From positions 1 through 8,725 of the forward strand of contig CAKSPW010000083.1 of assembly GCA_934486495.1 (NCBI GenBank): a stretch of 8,725 bases of DNA. Direction: 5' to 3'. Under the pieces are notes generated by a model, which made no database searches, was not told the origin of the DNA, and worked only from the letters and a program-made list of their open reading frames with translations. Position numbers and translations under genes: made by a program. Shown here one piece after another: positions 1-5,271 of this stretch; position 1 is the stretch's first letter, and every line of letters begins with the position of its first letter. This DNA is from an uncultured Clostridia bacterium (lineage in GTDB: Bacteria; Bacillota; Clostridia; UBA1381).

Positions 1-64
1 CTTCAAGCATTTTTTCGCACCAAAAAGCACTTCCGTGAATATCCGACGCAATAAAAAGCTTCAT
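1..64 (-). CDS. YfcE-type metallophosphoesterase, 5' fragment (cut by window edge)
   Basis: Only the first 21 codons lie in the window; the rest runs off the left edge. The ATG at 64-62 follows AGGAGG (77-72) with a 7-base spacer. The peptide starts MKLFIASDIHGSAFW, and the ASDIHGS stretch contains the D-x-H metal-binding motif (Asp8, His10) that opens the calcineurin-like phosphoesterase fold. The pattern resembles the start of YfcE/MJ0936-type phosphodiesterases, small cytoplasmic metal-dependent enzymes that hydrolyse phosphodiesters and whose in vivo substrate is generally unclear. It begins 11 bases after the LysR-type gene, whose TAG stop supplies the first bases of this gene's ribosome binding site, so cotranscription and translational coupling are likely. 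The family call rests on about 20 residues, so the exact subfamily is uncertain. Confidence 0.75.
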   Translation of the reverse strand, partial: MKLFIASDIHGSAFWCEKMLE

Positions 65-75
65 CACAATCCCTC

Positions 76-999
76 CTAAAACAGCTCTCGCTTTGTTTTG
101 CACAGCTCGGCAATAAAATCACTGTCAAGCTTTGTAAGACTGTAACCGTTTCGGTGTATTATTAAATCCTTGTAAAGCTTTGAATTGTCGCCGCAGCTTT
201 TTTCAACAAGTCCGAATGCGTCAAGAAGCCGCTTCGGAACAGGTGACGTCCACATATACGTTTGATTGTTTTTAGATAAAATATCAAACTGACTTGCACG
301 CTCAAAAACAAATATTCTTCTGTTAATATTATCCGGCAGCTCCTCTTTTTTAACCTCCACAAACGGAAGTGACGGCACAAAGGGGTCTGCATGAGCAATT
401 TCGATATACTTTTCAAGGTCGGCGTCGTCAAGTTTCTCCTTTTTTGCAAGAGGATTGCTGCGGCTCATTATAACCTTGTACTTAAACTCCGTCACAAGCT
501 CATACGAAAGCCCTTTCTCATCGAGCATTTCCTTGTAAAACTTATCAAAATGCTCGGAATACCTTATAATACCGAGCTTATAGTCAGCCTCAAGAATATT
601 TTTTATGGCACGCTGAGAATTTGTTTCCTTATAATATATTTCTATATTTTTTTCATCTGCAAGAGAAAGCGAAAAGTTTGAAAAAGCCTCGGCTATATAG
701 CTCGCTCTCGGCACGGATATAGAAAACCGCTTTTTATCGGGCATTTGCTTTTTGAAAAGGCACTCAACCTCATCAACCTGCTTTAAAATTTTGCTTGCAT
801 ATCTTAAAAAAATCTCGCCCTCGTGAGTTACAACCATACCTCTTGCGCTCCTGTCGAAAAGAGATACTCCGAGTGAGCCTTCAAGCTCCTTTATCGCACG
901 GCTTAAATTCGGCTGATTCATCAAAAGAACCTCCGCCGCCTTGTTAATAGAACCGCACCTTGCAACCTCGATAGCGTATTTCATATGAAGAATGTTCAC
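76..999 (-). CDS. LysR-type transcriptional regulator
   Basis: A 307-residue cytoplasmic DNA-binding regulator of usual LysR-family length. Residues 1-65 form the winged helix-turn-helix: the segment GSINKAAEVL, then NQPNLSRAIKELE and LGVSLFDR, follows the classic LysR pattern closely. Residues about 66-90 are the linker helix, and 91-307 are the periplasmic-binding-protein-like effector domain, whose ligand cannot be read from sequence. The frame opens at a GTG at 1008, but that codon lies inside the GGGAGGTG ribosome binding site. The in-frame GTG at 999-997 sits 8 bases after GGGAGG and gives MNILHMKYAIEVA, a typical family N-terminus, so I chose it. The gene has its own promoter (1045-1073) with repeats nearby that could be operators. 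The phosphoesterase immediately downstream is the obvious candidate target or partner. LysR family is near certain; the regulon is unknown. Confidence 0.93.
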   Translation of the reverse strand: MNILHMKYAIEVARCGSINKAAEVLLMNQPNLSRAIKELEGSLGVSLFDRSARGMVVTHEGEIFLRYASKILKQVDEVECLFKKQMPDKKRFSISVPRASYIAEAFSNFSLSLADEKNIEIYYKETNSQRAIKNILEADYKLGIIRYSEHFDKFYKEMLDEKGLSYELVTEFKYKVIMSRSNPLAKKEKLDDADLEKYIEIAHADPFVPSLPFVEVKKEELPDNINRRIFVFERASQFDILSKNNQTYMWTSPVPKRLLDAFGLVEKSCGDNSKLYKDLIIHRNGYSLTKLDSDFIAELCKTKRELF

Positions 1000-1007
1000 A
1001 AAATTCA

Positions 1008-1013
1008 CCTCCC
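1008..1013 (-). promoter_or_regulatory. Ribosome binding site that sets the lysR-type start
   Basis: GGGAGG reads on the minus strand, extended to GGGAGGTGA. The first in-frame GTG (1008-1006) shares bases with it and cannot be initiated from it. The next in-frame GTG (999-997) is 8 bases away, an ideal spacing. Confidence 0.75.
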
Positions 1014-1044
1014 GACATAAGCCGACAAATTCCCATACAACATT

Positions 1045-1073
1045 ATTATACTACTTTACCGAAAATAAATCAA
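1045..1073 (-). promoter_or_regulatory. Probable sigma-A promoter of the LysR-type gene
   Basis: On the minus strand, TTGATT (1073-1068, four of six consensus bases) is followed by a 17-base spacer and a perfect TATAAT (1050-1045). Transcription would start near 1038, leaving a leader of about 40 bases before the start at 999. The leader holds two TGTCGG copies 10 bases apart (minus strand, within 1012-1027). Two TTTAATTCG copies lie just upstream of the -35. The promoter lets the regulator be made independently of the polymerase unit, although no terminator is visible between them. Confidence 0.65.
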
Positions 1074-1077
1074 TATA

Positions 1078-1105
1078 CGAATTAAACAAAATATCCCGAA
1101 TTAAA
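1078..1105 (-). repeat. Tandem 9-bp direct repeat upstream of the lysR-type promoter
   Basis: TTTAATTCG occurs at 1105-1097 and again at 1086-1078, a 19-base period, about two helical turns. The near copy ends 5 bases before the -35 box. The position fits a binding site for an activator or for autoregulation, but AT-rich intergenic DNA yields such repeats by chance too. Confidence 0.4.
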
Positions 1106-1131
1106 GCCATATATTATCACAAACATAGCAC

Positions 1132-1545
1132 CTATCCGTCAAATTCGTCAAACGATGCGCCGCAAATATCGTCTGTCGGTATTTCCGTTCCGCCGTAGAA
1201 TACAATTTTTCTGTAAACCCAATCAATTTTTTTTACAACACCGGTATACTCCGTGTAACAGCCGCCCGATTTTGTTTCGTCAGGCTTGTAATAAGTAACC
1301 GAAATTCTATTCTTTTCGTCAAGCTTTTCCGCTGCCTCGGCAAAAAATCTGTCAAGCTCCTCCCTCTGATTTTCGCTAAGCTCCTTTTTAACGGTTGTCA
1401 GCCGTGCCGTTTCCGCAATTGCAGCCTCAAATCCCGCAAGAGCGGCAAACGAGCCGAACTGCACCGCACGATCGCTTACAGGCATACGCGGTCTTGAGTC
1501 GGATATGCTATGGTGAACGTTTATCAAATCGTCATAGTTTCCCAT
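1132..1545 (-). CDS. YolD-like protein, partner of the Y-family polymerase
   Basis: A 137-residue cytoplasmic protein. Residues 18-48 hold the family signature RPRMPVSDRAVQF followed by AALAGFEAAIAETAR, then a charged helix (55-78). The C-terminal half is beta-rich, with GVVKKIDWVYRKIVF and a closing IPTDDICG that matches the 'I-x-x-x-DI' ending of YolD proteins. It lacks any enzymatic motif I recognise. YolD-like genes lie beside UvrX/YqjW-type polymerases in many Firmicutes, and comparative work has suggested an accessory role analogous to UmuD; the biochemistry is not settled. Here it starts 34 bases after the polymerase stop and is probably cotranscribed with it. The ATG at 1545 follows overlapping purine-rich sites, AGGAGG (14-base spacer) and GGAG (10-base spacer). 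Confidence 0.88.
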   Translation of the reverse strand: MGNYDDLINVHHSISDSRPRMPVSDRAVQFGSFAALAGFEAAIAETARLTTVKKELSENQREELDRFFAEAAEKLDEKNRISVTYYKPDETKSGGCYTEYTGVVKKIDWVYRKIVFYGGTEIPTDDICGASFDEFDG

Positions 1546-1579
1546 ACTTTACTCTCTCCCCTCCTGCCAAACTGCTCCG

Positions 1580-3079
1580 TCATGCCTGATGACCTCCTAT
1601 CTGCTTATTCCTTTTAATTGTTGTTGCGCCCTCCTCCAAATTCATACCCTTGATAACGGCATTTTTTCCGAATTTTTTCTTTATTTCAAGCATTGCTCTT
1701 TGTACATTTTCTTCTCTTTCAAGCGCACGCTGTTTTTTCTCCGTTTCGATAGGGTCGCTGAATAGGTCGAGCTGACGAAATTTCGGTTTTGTTTCGGCAG
1801 CATTGTATTTTACCTTGCAAGCCGTTATATTAACACGTCTTACAAGCAAAGCTCTGTCCGCAATTCTGTCAAAAAGTTTCATTGCCGCCTCGCATAACAG
1901 CTTTGTTGACGAGGTATAAAATTCGAGATTTTCCGTACCGTGTGAGTGTTTCGGGACTTTCCTGCCGTATCTGTCGACAGTTATCTCTCCGAAGTAGTTT
2001 ATATCGGGATTTTTCAGATTTTCAATATCATAGCCTATATCCAAAACAATCTGGTTTGTCGCAAGGCATTTACCGACAAGGTCAAGTGACAAAAGCTCCG
2101 TCATTTCCTTGATTATAAGGCGTGTTTTTTCAAAATCGTACGGCATATGAAGAACCTGTCCCGAGCTTAAACTGCTGTTTTGCGGACGATACGCTTTAAT
2201 ATCGGCAATGGTACAGCTTTCATATCCCCACGCATGGTCGATAATAAGCTCCGCATTAATTCCAAAAAGTCTGAAAAGCTTGTCCTCGCCGTATTTCAGC
2301 GTAGAAAATCTTGCAACATCTCCCATGGTATAAAGCCTGTTCGCCTCAAGTTTTTTCGATATTCCGCTCCCGATTCGCCAAAAATCGGTAAGCGGAGTAT
2401 GCGACCATAGCTCTTTGCGATATTTCACAACGTCAAGATAAGCGATTCTCGCACCGTTTTCATCGGGCATCATGCGCTTTGCCATAACGTCCATTGCTAT
2501 TTTGCACAGATACAAATTCGTTCCTATCCCAACTGTTGCCGTAATTCCCGTTTCATGCAGAACATCGCCTATTATCATTCTTGCAATATCTTCAGCCGTT
2601 GAATTGTAAAGCTTCATATAGTTTGTAATATCTATAAAAACCTCGTCAATCGAATAAACGTGCATATCCTCCGGCGCAACGTATTTCAGATAAATCTCAT
2701 AAATAGCCGTGCTGTATTTTGTGTAAAGCGCCATTTGCGGCGGTGCAACAATATAGGAAAGCTCAAGATTTTTATTTTTCTCAAGCTCCGAGGCTATATA
2801 GCTTTTCCCCTCAAATTTGTAATTCTTCGCACGTCTTTTTCTTGCGGCATTTATCTCCTTTACCCTTTGTACAACCTCAAAAAGTCTTGCTCTGCCGGGA
2901 ATTTTATATGCTTTAAGGCTCGGCGACACGGCAAGACAAATTGTTTTCTCCGTTCTCGATGCGTCCGCAACAACAAGATTTGTATTGAGGGGGTCGAGTC
3001 CTCTTTCAACACATTCAACCGATGCGTAAAAGCTTTTAAGGTCGATTGCAATATAAATTCTCTCGTCCGTGTCAAACAC
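1580..3079 (-). CDS. Y-family translesion DNA polymerase (UmuC/UvrX-like)
   Basis: Error-prone polymerase that copies damaged DNA. In the 499-residue frame, IAIDLKSFYASVEC (10-23) carries catalytic Asp13 and the UmuC/UvrX-type FY pair, with Tyr18 in the steric-gate position. SIDEVFID (143-150) supplies Asp145 and Glu146, which complete the metal site. GIGTNLYLCKIAMD (184-197) follows in the palm, a helix-hairpin-helix segment lies near 234-260, and the little-finger domain spans about 290-425. QLDLF (436-440) is a consensus beta-clamp binding motif. The charged tail ends in RNKQIGGHQA, as is usual in clostridial relatives. All catalytic residues are present, so it should be active. It begins 9 bases after the ACT-MBL gene and is followed by the YolD-like gene. 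The GTG start (3079) overlaps its own ribosome binding site; an ACG at 3070 would have ideal spacing. Subfamily is UvrX/YqjW-like rather than DinB. Confidence 0.93.
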   Translation of the reverse strand: MFDTDERIYIAIDLKSFYASVECVERGLDPLNTNLVVADASRTEKTICLAVSPSLKAYKIPGRARLFEVVQRVKEINAARKRRAKNYKFEGKSYIASELEKNKNLELSYIVAPPQMALYTKYSTAIYEIYLKYVAPEDMHVYSIDEVFIDITNYMKLYNSTAEDIARMIIGDVLHETGITATVGIGTNLYLCKIAMDVMAKRMMPDENGARIAYLDVVKYRKELWSHTPLTDFWRIGSGISKKLEANRLYTMGDVARFSTLKYGEDKLFRLFGINAELIIDHAWGYESCTIADIKAYRPQNSSLSSGQVLHMPYDFEKTRLIIKEMTELLSLDLVGKCLATNQIVLDIGYDIENLKNPDINYFGEITVDRYGRKVPKHSHGTENLEFYTSSTKLLCEAAMKLFDRIADRALLVRRVNITACKVKYNAAETKPKFRQLDLFSDPIETEKKQRALEREENVQRAMLEIKKKFGKNAVIKGMNLEEGATTIKRNKQIGGHQA

Positions 3080-3085
3080 CTCCCC
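3079..3085 (-). promoter_or_regulatory. Polymerase ribosome binding site overlapping the annotated GTG start
   Basis: GGGGAGG reads on the minus strand from 3085 to 3079, directly after the TGA stop (3091-3089) of the ACT-MBL gene. The only conventional in-frame start near it, GTG at 3079-3077, uses the last G of the site. No ATG, GTG or TTG occurs in frame between there and the essential IAIDLKSFYAS segment. The in-frame ACG at 3070-3068 is 8 bases downstream. Translation is either coupled to the upstream gene or initiated at a weak or near-cognate codon. Confidence 0.6.
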
Positions 3086-3088
3086 TTA

Positions 3089-4525
3089 TCATGCATTGAC
3101 AGAATAGTCCTTTTTAAACCCGTGCGAGCCGAATATCTGCCAATTGCCCGCACCGAGTCTGCGCATAACGTCCTTTCTCTCATCTGCGCACAGCTTTGCG
3201 TCCGTATCAACAGACGTCATAAGTATCGGCGCATATTTGTTATACTCCGCCTGTTCACGAGTCAGACCGTGAACGTTTATGTATACATCACCCGTAAAGG
3301 CAATATGATTTTTGTAATCTATAAGCACGATTTCACCCGGTAAATGACCGCCCTTACCCTCATACACCTCAAAGCTCAGCTCCTCAAAATCGAAAAATCC
3401 GATTTGTTCGAGCGGTTGCGACATATTTTCAGCATCACGCCACATAGGCACGACACGTTCGGGATTAACCGGCTTATAAGACGTTAATATTTTGCATATG
3501 CTTATATACGGCTTATGAAGATGATTTTCTTCTCTGAAACCGTTTTTGCCCTCATATTCCTTTTTAAGGCAGTCGGCTGTTTTCCTGCTTGCTATTATCT
3601 TGTCAAACTCGTTAAGCAGTCCACCGTGGTCAACGTCCGCATGAGTCAGAAGCATTGTTTTCTTCATGGTATCAATTTCGGGGATAAGCCTTCTTAAAAT
3701 CTTAAGCATTTCATCTCGGTAGCACGCATATCCGCTGTCTACGAAAAGGTATTTACCTCTGCTTTTGATTATTATCGTATTACTTCCGCACGGCGGCTCG
3801 ATAAGCGTTATTTCGGTGTTATCGGTGATTTTATGCGTGCTTATTCTCGGCGAGAAATTATCGCCGAGAGCGGACGACAAAAGCTCCGCAAATTTTCCTA
3901 TACTGTCGAATGTTCCGTACGGCGACAGTCCCTCCTCGTCCAAAATCTGCATTGCAAGATTCACGTGCACCAAAAGCTCACGGCTAACGCTTTCGGGAAG
4001 CGCCATAAGCTTTGCAAGCCCCATAACGTACGTATTGTAAAAAATACTGTTGTCGTAAACACGCTCCGAGCTGTTGTAATCGATAACACGAACACGGCAC
4101 AGCTTTTCAGCCTCCGCTATGAATTTTGAAATTTTATCGGAATCGTCAACATACAGTCCCATTTTAAACTGCTGATATTCACTGCCGTTTTCCTGCGAGC
4201 TTATAAACGAAATGTTAAAATTAAACTCGTCAATCAGCTCCAAAACGTCCGTAACACTGCCCGGCACGTCAGCAAGCGTAAATTCGAGAAGAACAACGCT
4301 CATGTTGCTTTTATCATTTTCGAGATACCCTATCTTCTCAAGCTCCGCCTCCGCCGCCTTAAGCTGTTCGGGCGTACCCTTTGCGTCTATAAATAGCGTG
4401 TGAGAGTCCACAGCCTTATTATAGCTTACACGTGTTATATTTATTCCCAAATCACGAAAGCATTTGCTCGCCTTCAAAAATGAGCCTATACGGTTCGGCA
4501 TATTTGTTACATACGTTTTTTTCAT
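3089..4525 (-). CDS. Tandem ACT-like domains fused to a metallo-beta-lactamase-fold hydrolase
   Basis: A 478-residue protein, probably cytoplasmic, since no signal peptide or membrane segment is visible. Residues about 3-70 and 76-150 look like two ACT domains: NMPNRIGSFLKASKCFRDLGINI and ADVPGSVTDVLELIDEFNFNI each show the 'P-G-x-(8)-h-N-I' type pattern of these small-ligand (often amino acid) sensor modules. Residues 155-225 are a helical linker. Residues 235-478 are an MBL fold: SNTIIIKSRGKYLFVDSG, then THADVDHGG (His295, Asp297, Asp299, His300), GGHLPGE (His394), TGD (Asp413) and GSHG (His468). The third position of the usual HxHxDH motif is Asp, as in ComEC-like and some other MBL enzymes. 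The ATG at 4525 follows AAAGGGG with an 8-base spacer; an upstream extension of the frame reaches into the promoter and is rejected. The gene heads the polymerase unit. Substrate and effector are unknown. Confidence 0.85.
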   Translation of the reverse strand: MKKTYVTNMPNRIGSFLKASKCFRDLGINITRVSYNKAVDSHTLFIDAKGTPEQLKAAEAELEKIGYLENDKSNMSVVLLEFTLADVPGSVTDVLELIDEFNFNISFISSQENGSEYQQFKMGLYVDDSDKISKFIAEAEKLCRVRVIDYNSSERVYDNSIFYNTYVMGLAKLMALPESVSRELLVHVNLAMQILDEEGLSPYGTFDSIGKFAELLSSALGDNFSPRISTHKITDNTEITLIEPPCGSNTIIIKSRGKYLFVDSGYACYRDEMLKILRRLIPEIDTMKKTMLLTHADVDHGGLLNEFDKIIASRKTADCLKKEYEGKNGFREENHLHKPYISICKILTSYKPVNPERVVPMWRDAENMSQPLEQIGFFDFEELSFEVYEGKGGHLPGEIVLIDYKNHIAFTGDVYINVHGLTREQAEYNKYAPILMTSVDTDAKLCADERKDVMRRLGAGNWQIFGSHGFKKDYSVNA

Positions 4526-4561
4526 TAAGAATACCCCTTTTGTACATACTTTATCTATTCT

Positions 4562-4590
4562 ATCATAGCACAAAATTAAGACTTTGTCAA
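4562..4590 (-). promoter_or_regulatory. Strong sigma-A promoter for the ACT-MBL / polymerase / YolD unit
   Basis: On the minus strand a perfect TTGACA (4590-4585) is followed by exactly 17 bases and TATGAT (4567-4562, five of six), preceded by TG-C, an extended -10. Transcription should start near 4555, leaving a leader of about 30 bases to the ATG at 4525. The T-tract of the previous terminator lies directly upstream and could act as an UP element. I see no GAAC-N4-GTTC LexA box in or beside it. Confidence 0.88.
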
Positions 4591-4592
4591 TT

Positions 4593-4630
4593 AAAAAAAA
4601 ACGAAAACCCACATTTTTCGAGGGTTTTCG
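4593..4630 (-). terminator. Intrinsic terminator of the topA-trmFO unit
   Basis: On the minus strand a perfect 9-bp stem, CGAAAACCC (4630-4622) pairing with GGGTTTTCG (4610-4602), encloses an 11-base loop and is followed by nine T residues (4601-4593). On the plus strand no T-tract follows the stem, so it works in one direction only. It lies about 95 bases beyond the last gene of the unit. Confidence 0.9.
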
Positions 4631-4651
4631 ATATGTATATTATTTTGCGTT

Positions 4652-4675
4652 GTACGTGATAATTGTTATCTGTAC
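4652..4675. repeat. Short near-palindrome with a GATAA-TTG-TTATC core
   Basis: GATAA (4658-4662) and TTATC (4666-4670) form an inverted repeat around TTG. Both arms are flanked by GTAC, two bases away on the left and one on the right. It lies between the stop of the thioredoxin-like gene and the terminator, so in RNA it would be a small 3' hairpin. As DNA the core resembles half of a Fur-family box (TGATAAT with a five-of-seven second half), but no promoter is evident beside it. Confidence 0.4.
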
Positions 4676-4725
4676 CGAAAACAACCGTACTCCGCACCAT
4701 TACGGATATAACCGCCTTCTGAAAA

Positions 4726-5256
4726 TTACTTATTTGCACTATCTATCGCCGCAGACAGCTGTGACTCATCGGCGCATTTAAACTTGATATCGCAAATATT
4801 GTTTGACGTATCGAGCATTATAAGGCATGGAATATTTCCGTCAACAAGCTGAAAGTTTTCAAGAAGTGCCTTATCCTTATCAACGTTCTTTATATCAAAC
4901 GTAACGTTCGGATACTTGCTCTTTAAAGAAGCGATCATATTTGCCGTTTCGCTTTCGGCAGCATTGTCGACAAAGTACATAAATGTCGGATTTACCTTTG
5001 CTTCAGATGCATTATCACCGCCGGATTCCGATTTTTTTTCTTCCTTATTATCTTCTTCCTTTTTTTCGGGAGCGGCTGTTTGTGCGCTCTCATTTTCCGC
5101 TTTGTTTTGTGCATTTTCGCTTGCGGCTTCGGTGGCAACAACCTGCGTGGCAGATGCGTTATCATCGCATTTTTTACCCTTTGTCATACTTATCACAACC
5201 GCACCCACTCCGATTACCGCAATTATAACGGCTGCAATAATTGATTTCCTATTCAT
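4726..5256 (-). CDS. Membrane-anchored protein with thioredoxin-like domain lacking CxxC
   Basis: I do not recognise a named family. The 176-residue protein has one hydrophobic segment at 6-24 after a basic MNRK start, with no lipobox, so it is probably a membrane anchor with the rest outside. Residues 30-88 are a low-complexity linker rich in Ala, Glu, Lys, Asn and Ser. Residues 89-176 resemble a thioredoxin fold: NPTFMYFVD is the beta strand that normally precedes the active site, an alpha helix and a second strand (NVTFDIKNVDKD) follow, then NIPCLIML with the conserved cis-proline position (Pro143) and a final helix. The CxxC is absent; AAES stands in its place, so classical disulfide exchange is not expected. 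The ATG at 5256 is preceded by GAGGAG built into the trmFO stop (11-base spacer). It is the last gene before the terminator. The fold call is inference. Confidence 0.72.
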   Translation of the reverse strand: MNRKSIIAAVIIAVIGVGAVVISMTKGKKCDDNASATQVVATEAASENAQNKAENESAQTAAPEKKEEDNKEEKKSESGGDNASEAKVNPTFMYFVDNAAESETANMIASLKSKYPNVTFDIKNVDKDKALLENFQLVDGNIPCLIMLDTSNNICDIKFKCADESQLSAAIDSANK

Positions 5257-5271
5257 TTGCTTTTCAACTCC

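Noticed and set aside
1524..1583. 19-codon frame whose ATG overlaps the polymerase TGA stop and runs into the YolD-like gene
   Set aside because: It has no recognisable sequence, is out of frame with YolD, and the YolD start at 1545 has its own ribosome binding site. It is probably chance, though it could help coupling.
2660..3343. A long plus-strand open frame (227 codons) across the polymerase and ACT-MBL genes
   Set aside because: It is antisense to two genes with clear catalytic motifs, spans their junction, and its translation is rich in Arg, Cys, Phe and Ile with no recognisable domain. It is a shadow frame.
4526..4600. Search for a LexA/SOS operator (GAAC-N4-GTTC) at the polymerase unit promoter
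   Set aside because: None found by eye; the TGTACA near 4541 is too short and the wrong sequence.
4526..4612. 29-codon upstream extension of the ACT-MBL frame
   Set aside because: It runs back through the -10 and -35 boxes and into the terminator T-tract. The ATG at 4525 has a proper ribosome binding site and gives the expected domain start.
4726..5256. Lipoprotein signal in the thioredoxin-like protein
   Set aside because: The first cysteine (Cys30) follows TKGKK, not a lipobox, so a plain membrane anchor fits better.
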